The notes below the pieces were generated by a model. The model did not search any database and was not told where the DNA came from. It saw only the letters and a program-made list of their open reading frames with translations. Positions 1 through 7,329 of a stretch of 64,000 bases of DNA are shown here, piece by piece. The position numbers and the translations under genes are program-made. Each line of letters opens with the position of its first letter. Within the stretch, counting starts at the first letter, position 1. Source of the DNA: Actinomyces naeslundii (GTDB lineage Bacteria > Actinomycetota > Actinomycetes > Actinomycetales > Actinomycetaceae); NCBI RefSeq assembly GCF_001956585.1, contig NZ_MSRR01000009.1, forward strand, positions 151,599 through 215,598, written 5' to 3'.

Positions 1-1662
1 CTGACGGCCTGCCAACCACAGGCCTCCGCCGCCAGCACCACACCACCCACATCCGCACCCACGCCCACCGCCCAGGCCAGCACCCCTGCCAGCGGTTCCC
101 CCGGCAGCTCCAGCAACTCCACCGGCAGCCCCGACGGTTCCAGCGACGGTTCCCAGAGCGACATTCCCCAAGGGCTGGAGAGCTTCTACAGCCAGAGCAT
201 CGACTGGCAGGATTGCCCGGACGGCGCCCCTTTCAAATGCGGGACGGTCACCGTCCCCCTGGACTACGAGCACCCGGATGGCCGCACCATCACGATCGCC
301 CTGAAGAAGCTCCCCGCCTCTGACGGCAACGCTGAGCACGGCTCCCTGTTCACCAACCCAGGAGGCCCCGGCGCCAGCGGCATTGAGACGGTGAAGGACC
401 CGGCCGCTATGCCCGAGGAGCTTCGCGGTGCTTACGACATCATCGGATTCGATCCTCGGGGAGTCGGACAGTCCACCCCGATCACCTGCTGGACCGATGA
501 CGAGATCAAGCAGTCCCTGGCAGCCCCTGACGACGGCAGCACCAACCCAATGAAGCCGCTTAAAGGCGTCACCTCCAAGAACGTTCCGGCCCAGGACAAG
601 ATCGACCAGGGCGCGGCCAACGCCGCCAGATGCGCCCAGCACTCCGAGGTCCCCGAGCTGCTCGACCACGTCGGCACCCGCGACGTCGCCCGCGACCTGG
701 ACATCCTGCGCGCCACGAACGGCAACGCGAAGCTGAACTACCTGGGCACCTCTTACGGGACCTACATCGGAGCCATCTACGCCGACCTCTTCCCCGGCCA
801 CGTCGGACGCACCGTCCTGAACGCGGCCATGAACCCGTCGCGGTACCGGACCGACAGCGACGCCGAGGTAGTAGCTTTCAAGGAAGGTGCCCTGCGCCAA
901 TACGTGGAGCATTGCCAGGCCCAGAACGGCTGCCCCCTGACCGGCTCCACGGACGAGGCGGTCGCCCAGCTGACGACCTTCGTGGACGGCCTGGACAAGA
1001 ATCCCCTCACCGCGCCGGACTCCAATGTCACCGTCAACACGCAAGACGCCACCGCCATCGTCCAGCAGTACGCCGTCGAGAAACCGGACTGGGAGGCGCT
1101 GACCGCCATGCTCAACCCGGCCATGAACAAGCGTGACGGCACCCTCATGGTGAAAGCGAAGCAGAGCGTGCCCGACCTGTCGCCGGAGACGACCGTCGAG
1201 GAGGCGGTCAGCAGCGCCAACAGCGAGGTCATGTTCGGCGCGGTCATCTGCAACGACTACCCGGACACGGGCGGCACCGCCTCCGACTGGGACGCGCAGT
1301 CAGCCGCCGAGAAGAAGAGCTACCCCTTCTTCGGCGGCACCTCGAACGCTATGGAGGCCTACTGCCGAGGCTGGGGGCACCGGGCACAGACCCCACCCCA
1401 GGAGACCCATGCCAAGGGATCTGCCCCGATCCTCGTCATCGGAACCACAGGAGACTCCCGAACCCTCTACCCCTGGGCCCAGAGCCTCACCGACCAGCTG
1501 GACAACGGCCACCTGCTCACCGTCAAGGGCTACGGCCATGGCGCCTCCGGCAGCTGTGCCGGCGCCGCCATGATCGACTTCCTCGTCAACGGAACCGTCC
1601 CGGCAGAGGGAACCACCTGCGACGCCGGCCCCCAACAGGCCGCCGGCGGAGCCGAGGGCTGA
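1..1662 (+). CDS. Secreted alpha/beta-hydrolase lipoprotein (TAP-like tripeptidyl aminopeptidase family), 5' end missing
   Basis: The reading frame is open from the first base of the window, so the start lies upstream. The first visible residues, L-T-A-C, are a lipobox, so the mature protein probably begins at that cysteine and is anchored outside the membrane. A Ser/Pro/Gly/Thr-rich linker of about 50 residues follows, then an alpha/beta-hydrolase fold. NPGGPGASG (about 355-381) is the oxyanion-hole segment of the S33/TAP family. The nucleophile is the Ser of GTSYGT (codon 751). The acid is probably the Asp of GTTGDS (codon 1453) and the base the His of GYGHG (codon 1537). By family, such proteins remove short peptides from the N-terminus of extracellular peptides; the substrate here is unknown. 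The last about 15 residues are low complexity. The next gene is convergent. Confidence 0.9.
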   Translation: MTACQPQASAASTTPPTSAPTPTAQASTPASGSPGSSSNSTGSPDGSSDGSQSDIPQGLESFYSQSIDWQDCPDGAPFKCGTVTVPLDYEHPDGRTITIALKKLPASDGNAEHGSLFTNPGGPGASGIETVKDPAAMPEELRGAYDIIGFDPRGVGQSTPITCWTDDEIKQSLAAPDDGSTNPMKPLKGVTSKNVPAQDKIDQGAANAARCAQHSEVPELLDHVGTRDVARDLDILRATNGNAKLNYLGTSYGTYIGAIYADLFPGHVGRTVLNAAMNPSRYRTDSDAEVVAFKEGALRQYVEHCQAQNGCPLTGSTDEAVAQLTTFVDGLDKNPLTAPDSNVTVNTQDATAIVQQYAVEKPDWEALTAMLNPAMNKRDGTLMVKAKQSVPDLSPETTVEEAVSSANSEVMFGAVICNDYPDTGGTASDWDAQSAAEKKSYPFFGGTSNAMEAYCRGWGHRAQTPPQETHAKGSAPILVIGTTGDSRTLYPWAQSLTDQLDNGHLLTVKGYGHGASGSCAGAAMIDFLVNGTVPAEGTTCDAGPQQAAGGAEG

Positions 1663-1777
1663 CGGACAGCACCGCACGTGCGGGACACTTCGGGGCCTCG
1701 GGCTCACTCCTGGCGAGTGGTCCGAGGTCCCAGTCTGTTGGGCGGGAGTGGGTGTCGTCGGGTCGGCGGCAGCAGGT

Positions 1778-2443
1778 TCAGCGAGGGACGTCGTCGACGG
1801 TGCACTCGGCCACGGCGACGGCGAGCTGGACCCGGTTGGTGACGCCGAACTTGTCCAGCAGGGCGGAGACGTGGGTCTTGACGGTGCTGGCACCGACGAC
1901 GAGCTCCTCGGCGATCTCACCGTTACCCAGGCCCTGAGCCACGAGCAGAGCGACCTGACGCTCCCGGTCGGTAACGGTCTCGGGGAAGGCGCGGCGCTGC
2001 GGGGTGGCCTCGACGGCGGCCTCGACGAGCCGGTCCAGGACGGAGCCGGAGAAGGCCCGCTGGCCGTCGGCGGCGGCGTGCACGGCGCGGAAGATGATCT
2101 CGGGGGCGCTGTCCTTGAGCAGGAAGCCGGTGGCGCCGGCGCGTAGGGCGGCGGCGACCATCGCGTCGGTGTCGAAGGCGGTCAGCACGAGAACCTTGGT
2201 GTCAGGGCAGTCGGCGGCGATCTGGGCGGTGGCCCAGACGCCGTCGGTGCCGGGCATGTGCAGGTCCATGAGGACGACGTCGGGGCGCAGACTGCGCGCC
2301 GCGTCGTAGCCGCTGCGCCCGTCGGCCCCCTCGCCAAGGACCGTGACGCCGGAGTCGCCCTCGAGGACGAGACGCAAGGCGGCGCGCACGAGGGCATCGT
2401 CGTCAACGATGACAACACGTACACGGCGCTGCGGTGAGTCCAT
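1778..2443 (-). CDS. NarL/LuxR-family response regulator
   Basis: A 221-residue two-domain regulator. The receiver domain (about residues 8-125) has the acidic pair DDD at 14-16, the phosphoacceptor Asp60 in VVLMDLHMPG and the conserved Lys110 in FLLKD. A C-terminal LuxR-type helix-turn-helix (about 155-215) carries the expected TDRERQV and IAEELVVGASTVKTHVSALL features. It follows the histidine kinase gene by 34 nt on the same strand, so the two are almost certainly cotranscribed and form a pair. The target genes are not obvious; the neighbours are a convergent lipoprotein and an acquired helicase. Confidence 0.93.
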   Translation of the reverse strand: MDSPQRRVRVVIVDDDALVRAALRLVLEGDSGVTVLGEGADGRSGYDAARSLRPDVVLMDLHMPGTDGVWATAQIAADCPDTKVLVLTAFDTDAMVAAALRAGATGFLLKDSAPEIIFRAVHAAADGQRAFSGSVLDRLVEAAVEATPQRRAFPETVTDRERQVALLVAQGLGNGEIAEELVVGASTVKTHVSALLDKFGVTNRVQLAVAVAECTVDDVPR

Positions 2444-2477
2444 GCCGATTCCTTTGCTTGTTCAACTACCTGGGAGG

Positions 2478-3716
2478 CTACTGTACGTCGGGGTGGGCGG
2501 GGACAGCAGCCATGACGATGAACTGCTCTGTGCGCTGCGAGACGTGCAGCTCGCCACCGAGAAGCCGCAGCCGCTCGCGCAGACCCTCCAGGCCCAGGCC
2601 GCCGCCGGGCGCCGCCGGCCGAGGCGTGGACGGGCAGTCATTGACGCACCGCACCACGAGGGCTGCGCCGTCGTCGCCGGGACCGTCGGAGGCCTCGACC
2701 TCACAGTCGAGCCGCACCACGCCGCCGGTTCCGTGGCGGCGGGCGTTGGTGAGCAGCTCCTCGATGGTGCGCAGGACCGCGTGTCGGCTGCGGGCGTCGG
2801 CGGCCTCGAAGAAATCCGCCCAGGACCCGGCCAGGTGCAGTTCGATCTCCTGGCCGGCCTCCCGCTCCCAGGACAGGACGTCCTCGACATCGGACCAGGT
2901 GGCGCGGGCGCCGTCAGCGGAACCGTCGTCATGCAGGACAGCGAGGATCTGGCGCAGCTCGCGTCCGGAGTCGGCGGCGAGGGTGTGGATGCTGCCCGCG
3001 ATCTTGCTGACGCTGCCCAGATCCAGGTCGGTGCGGGTCTGAAGCGCGCCGGCGTGGAGGGAGACCAGGGAGAGGCGGTGGGCGAGGGAGTCGTGCATCT
3101 CGCGGGAGATGCGGGCGCGTTCCTCGGCGCGGCTCTGGGCGATGCGCGCCTCCTGCGTGGTGCGGATGAGGCGGGCCTCGCGGGAGGCCGAGCGCAGCAG
3201 CTCCTCACGGGCCTGCAGGTTGACGCCCAGCATGACGCAGACGATGCAGATCGGGAGACTACTGACTGCGTATGAGGCGACGGCCGATAGCGTGGCCTCT
3301 TCGCGAATCGGATTGAGGAGCGGAGACATGGACACACCCACGACCATGACGGCCACCACGACCGGTATCGCTTTCGCCCCTTTACGCATGCCGATGACGG
3401 TCGCAGACACAGAAGCCGCCACCTGCGGCCAGGTGGGGATGAGCCCCAGGAAGACGATAAGGATCGACAACGACGGGCGGGGTCCTCTGAGGACCGGGAT
3501 GAGGAGGAGAAGACAGGTCAGGGAGATGAGTACGTGTCCGGCATACAACACCTGCCAGCGGTCCAGGCCCGGCACAACCGTGGAGCCGCCTTCCAGCTTG
3601 AGGTACACAATCAGGGCGAGCAGCGTCTGCACCACGGTGATCGAGGCGGTGCCGCTCCAGACGAGGATCTGCACCTTGCGGGCGTGCGTGCTGGAGGAGA
3701 CGGAGGCGTCGGACAT
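2478..3716 (-). CDS. Two-component sensor histidine kinase (HisKA_3/NarX type)
   Basis: A 412-residue membrane kinase. The N-terminal half has about five hydrophobic segments between residues 20 and 165 with little extracellular sequence, so it probably senses through the membrane rather than through a large external domain. The dimerisation/phosphoacceptor motif is ARISREMHDSLAHRLS, with His208. An ATP-binding domain follows (N-box region ELLTNARRHG, glycine-rich loop GGGLGLEGLRERL). This is the layout of LiaS/DesK-like kinases of Gram-positive bacteria. It is the first gene of an operon with the response regulator downstream. Its leader contains a perfect hairpin and one copy of an intergenic repeat. 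Confidence 0.92.
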   Translation of the reverse strand: MSDASVSSSTHARKVQILVWSGTASITVVQTLLALIVYLKLEGGSTVVPGLDRWQVLYAGHVLISLTCLLLLIPVLRGPRPSLSILIVFLGLIPTWPQVAASVSATVIGMRKGAKAIPVVVAVMVVGVSMSPLLNPIREEATLSAVASYAVSSLPICIVCVMLGVNLQAREELLRSASREARLIRTTQEARIAQSRAEERARISREMHDSLAHRLSLVSLHAGALQTRTDLDLGSVSKIAGSIHTLAADSGRELRQILAVLHDDGSADGARATWSDVEDVLSWEREAGQEIELHLAGSWADFFEAADARSRHAVLRTIEELLTNARRHGTGGVVRLDCEVEASDGPGDDGAALVVRCVNDCPSTPRPAAPGGGLGLEGLRERLRLLGGELHVSQRTEQFIVMAAVPAHPDVQ

Positions 3717-3748
3717 GGGCCGACCCTACTGAGGGCGCCTGCGCGGGA

Positions 3749-3770
3749 GCCTCCCCCAGGTGGGGGAGGC
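3749..3770 (-). other. Perfect 10-bp hairpin in the leader of the kinase/regulator operon
   Basis: GCCTCCCCCA and TGGGGGAGGC are perfect inverted repeats separated by GG, 33 nt upstream of the kinase start codon. There is no T-run, so it is not a standard terminator for the upstream helicase gene. It could affect mRNA stability or translation of the kinase, or be a repetitive palindrome of the kind common in high-GC actinobacteria. The function is not known. Confidence 0.45.
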
Positions 3771-3813
3771 CGTTCGTCATCGTCAGCCGCGCGTGGCCGT
3801 GGGGTGGGTGTCA

Positions 3814-3851
3814 CGTTCGTACCCTTTACCCCTCGAACGGGAGACATAAGG
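3814..3851. repeat. Dispersed intergenic repeat, copy 1 (GTTCGTACCCTT type)
   Basis: About 36 nt beginning GTTCGTACCCTTTACCCC and ending GACATAAGG. A second copy at 41177-41212 matches at most positions. In both, GTTCG and CGAAC form a short inverted repeat around the pyrimidine-rich centre. Both copies lie between the 3' end of one minus-strand gene and the leader of the next minus-strand operon. It may be a terminator-like or REP-like element, or a protein-binding site; the window alone cannot decide. Confidence 0.5.
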
Positions 3852-3948
3852 TAGGACCACGACAACCGGGGTGCAGGCAATCGGAGAACGGTGTCTCACT
3901 GGATCTCCAACGACACCTTGCGCCTTCCAGTCCTGTCGGTGCTCTCGT

Positions 3949-6900
3949 TCAGCCCACCGTATCCACGGCCTGCTGAGGCTCCGGGGCGAGTGCAGAGGCG
4001 AGGTCCGCGAAATACGGATACTGCACCCAGGCGGTGCGGTCACCGATAACGTAGAGACGACGCTTCGCTCGGCTCGCGGCGACATTGACGAGATTGACGG
4101 TCGACGAGGCCCAGGCCTTCGCCCCAGGAGCGTCGGGCTTCCCTCCCAAAATCAGGAAGACCACATCCGCCTCCCGGCCCTGGGCGGTATGAATCGTACC
4201 GCCACACAACCCGGGATAACTCCTCGCGAGGGACTCCAACTCGTTAGCCACCACTCGGAACGGCGAGATGGCAATAATCTGCGACATTTTAATTTCGCGC
4301 CCTCGAAGATCGTCAAGCAGACGACGTAATAGTTTCATTTGATTCTTCTGAAGATGCGTACAGGATGGAATCTCCCGGACATCAAGCCATTGACTTGCTG
4401 GGACTCTCAACCCCCGAGGCCCTTCAAGGAGAAATAGATCTGGATGATCACTATTATCAAGATAATGGTGAACACCGCTAACCATCATACCCCCATAAGC
4501 GATCTCATTGCACAGCCTGAACATCGGATCGTCACATCGGCGATGCACTGTCAGTGGTGCACTCACCCACATGGGTTTCTCTCCGTGGCACAAAGTGGTT
4601 CCATAGCGCGAAATGCGATCAGCAAGAGTCTGGACCGAGGCTTGCGGCGGAATCCAGACCGATGAGACACCGAACGCAGCTGCGATGTCATACTGAGCCT
4701 TGCGCGGCATCGTCACTACCGGCTGCAGTTGCAATGGGTCACCGACGACGATGACCCGCCGGGATCGCCAGATCCCTCCAACCGCGCCCTGCGGGCATAT
4801 TTGTCCAGCCTCATCAATGAGCAACCATCCGAGAGACTCAGGACCAAGTCCCGTGAATAAACGGCCGAAGGAGGCGAAGGTCGTCGAAACCATCGGCACA
4901 GCCAGGAAGAAGATCTGCCACGCTGCGCGTATCTTTTCCGGCTCTAGACCACGAGGGTGAGCACCAGCAACTACCTCAATAGCCGCACGCAACCCCTTCA
5001 CCATATCTCCGGCCGCATTGGCAAGGAAGTCCTCATGGAGCCTCAGCGCTGCCAGGAACAGGTCAGACCGAGCCGCATCGAGCTCTGCGTCGAGCCATGG
5101 GGCATACTTCTCGCGGTCCTCTCTATCCCGCCTCTCATCCGGGTACCCGCGCCCATAGTGCTCACGGTCCTCAGCCACTTGCCAGCGCAGATCAGCCACT
5201 TCCTGGGAAAGGCGCTTGCATCGATTCTCAGCGCTTGCCAGCTCGCCAGAGATGTGCCGCGCCCGCTCGTCGAGGTACTGCGCATGCTGGCGCACCCGCT
5301 GCCAGTTCTGCTCCGCCGTCCGCAGCTTCTCCTCGAGTGGCTCCAACCGTTCCCTCCACTCGCGAGCAGCTCGCCCCAAGGTGAAGAGCGTCTCAAGCAC
5401 CCCGGGCTTGATCTCCGCGTGCCGGTTCCGGATGCTGCCAGCCTCGGAGTACTCCGCCTGCGCACGCTCGATGACATTCGCATACCCCCAACTCTCGTCC
5501 GCAGCCTTGGCAGCCTCCAACGCAAGGCGCTGAGCCTGCGCTGCGAGTTCCAGCTCCTCCATGAGGGCATCCTTGAGACGCTCCATACGCCACTGAGCCG
5601 CTTCCCGCTGAGCGAGGAGCTCGTCGACTCGTCGCTCGGCCCGACGGAAGTCTTCTCGTGCCTGCGACCAACTCTTATATGGCACCTTTCCGTCACGCCA
5701 CTGATTCAGACGCGTCTGCATGCGCGGAGCAGTTCCCGGAACGCGTTTCCCGTTCCCGTCTGTGACGTCGAACCAGAAGGCTTCACGAAAAGCTTTTCGA
5801 TTCTGCTTACTACCTAATCTGGCCACCACCAGGCCCCAGGCCTTCCGCTCCGTTCTCTCAGCATCCTCACGTTTCCGTTCCCCGACATCCAAGGCCGCCA
5901 GAGCCGCAGAGGCAATGTCAGCAAAATAGTCGGCGTCTTCCCGCCATTTGCCATCGATCGCACCAAGGGCGGGAATCTCAACGCTGATGTTCTCAACGGC
6001 GGCATTGTTCGCTGAAGCGATAACCATCTCGAATCCAGTGAGTTCGGAACGCAGTTGCCTGACTTTGCACCAATGTTCACCACCAGTTCTCCATCGGTAT
6101 GTAGTTTCAGTGAATGCATCCCCAGGACTCTTCAAGTCAGCGAGGCGCCGCGCGCGTTCAACAACATTGCCGGCCAGGATGTCGCGCAGCATCGTTGTCT
6201 TGCCGGTACCGGGAGGTCCGTTGACTCCCATCAGCCCACCTGCATCAGGCAGATCATCCAAGGCCCGGTTGACGGCGAACTGCTGACGCAACGCCAGGCC
6301 GTGCTCAGTATTGGAGGGCCACCGACCTTTCGGCAACCTGTCAACCCGGACTCCGGCGTCGGCAACGGTGTTGTCCCTGATGACGTCCTTCCTCCGCCCT
6401 ACGGGAAGGTTGGCGTCGGCGGTCAGGTACTCAGACAGTGCCGGCGGGCAGTCCCCATCCGATATCCCCGCCATGACTCCTGCAAGATCCTCAAGGAAGA
6501 AACTGTTGAGAAAGTCGATGTTGGCAGCAGCATCGTCGGTACGACGACGGGATACAGCCACAGATGAGATAATGATACGTGAACTAGCGAGTTTAGGTAC
6601 CCTAGCCACCCCAGAAACCTGATGAGATATATTTAGCAGCTCCAGCAACGACATCTCGTCCAGGATCGAGAAATCTCCAGCACCAATGACCGCCTGACGA
6701 CTTTCCTTAAAAGCAGCCACCCTATCCTTGAATATCTCAGACACCTGATAGAATTCGTTAGCCCACAGTGACCTCGGTGTCTCACCCGTAATGCTGACCT
6801 GAGCCATAGCCCATAACGCAGAGGAAAGCGTCGCTGATTCAGCCAAGAGACTTCCATCCTCATCTAGGACGATCGCCGAACAGGCACTGAGACCGGCCGT

Positions 6901-7185
6901 ACGTTCATCGTAGGCGTCAGGATCCTCTCCGAAGAAGTCGTGCAGGCCCTCATAGACCCTATCGAGGTCGTACACGCCAAAGTAGACAGTATGTTGCCAT
7001 TTCATAGGCGTCTTTCCCGCCGACTCAGGTGGAGCCAAGGTATGCCAGGGCAGAGAGTTCCCCATCCTCCAGTCGACCCACCGACCACCTCTTGACTCTT
7101 TCACAATTTGTGGGCTGAATAGCTCCAGCATCCACCAGTACTGCAGGATCCGCTGACGAGTCTCGGAGGAAGTATTCATTCCCAT
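3949..7185 (-). CDS. Superfamily 1 helicase/AAA ATPase (COG1112-like) with a long coiled-coil insert
   Basis: A 1078-residue protein with the two-part UPF1/COG1112 ATPase core. Walker A is GPPGTGKTT at about residue 322; Walker B is LLIDEAG at about 792, followed by GDPLQLQPV. The C-terminal RecA domain has GTIHTAQGREADVVFLILG (about 1003) and VNVAASRAKRRLYVIGD (about 1038), which is motif VI. Between Walker A and B sits a region of about 450 residues, much of it charged heptad-like helix (about 520-700). The first 300 residues match nothing I recognise. The base composition is clearly AT-richer than both flanks, and rare codons such as AGA and ATA occur, so recent transfer is likely. Standalone helicases of this type are often found in defence islands, but no nuclease, kinase or PLD partner is adjacent. 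The role (defence or RNA/DNA repair) is inference. Confidence 0.88.
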   Translation of the reverse strand: MGMNTSSETRQRILQYWWMLELFSPQIVKESRGGRWVDWRMGNSLPWHTLAPPESAGKTPMKWQHTVYFGVYDLDRVYEGLHDFFGEDPDAYDERTAGLSACSAIVLDEDGSLLAESATLSSALWAMAQVSITGETPRSLWANEFYQVSEIFKDRVAAFKESRQAVIGAGDFSILDEMSLLELLNISHQVSGVARVPKLASSRIIISSVAVSRRRTDDAAANIDFLNSFFLEDLAGVMAGISDGDCPPALSEYLTADANLPVGRRKDVIRDNTVADAGVRVDRLPKGRWPSNTEHGLALRQQFAVNRALDDLPDAGGLMGVNGPPGTGKTTMLRDILAGNVVERARRLADLKSPGDAFTETTYRWRTGGEHWCKVRQLRSELTGFEMVIASANNAAVENISVEIPALGAIDGKWREDADYFADIASAALAALDVGERKREDAERTERKAWGLVVARLGSKQNRKAFREAFWFDVTDGNGKRVPGTAPRMQTRLNQWRDGKVPYKSWSQAREDFRRAERRVDELLAQREAAQWRMERLKDALMEELELAAQAQRLALEAAKAADESWGYANVIERAQAEYSEAGSIRNRHAEIKPGVLETLFTLGRAAREWRERLEPLEEKLRTAEQNWQRVRQHAQYLDERARHISGELASAENRCKRLSQEVADLRWQVAEDREHYGRGYPDERRDREDREKYAPWLDAELDAARSDLFLAALRLHEDFLANAAGDMVKGLRAAIEVVAGAHPRGLEPEKIRAAWQIFFLAVPMVSTTFASFGRLFTGLGPESLGWLLIDEAGQICPQGAVGGIWRSRRVIVVGDPLQLQPVVTMPRKAQYDIAAAFGVSSVWIPPQASVQTLADRISRYGTTLCHGEKPMWVSAPLTVHRRCDDPMFRLCNEIAYGGMMVSGVHHYLDNSDHPDLFLLEGPRGLRVPASQWLDVREIPSCTHLQKNQMKLLRRLLDDLRGREIKMSQIIAISPFRVVANELESLARSYPGLCGGTIHTAQGREADVVFLILGGKPDAPGAKAWASSTVNLVNVAASRAKRRLYVIGDRTAWVQYPYFADLASALAPEPQQAVDTVG

Positions 7186-7329
7186 GGGAGGATTCTGCCA
7201 GGTCGCAGCAGTTCGAGTGGATGATTTGCACGGGATACTTCTGGCGAGGAGGGATCACCGCGCTCGGGCCCGGACACCGGCGGAGGCGAGTCGGACGCCG
7301 ACGGCCACCGGTGGTGCACACTGTGCCCC

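Noticed and set aside
3749..3770. The hairpin as a terminator of the helicase gene
   Set aside because: It lies about 180 nt past the helicase stop and has no T-run.
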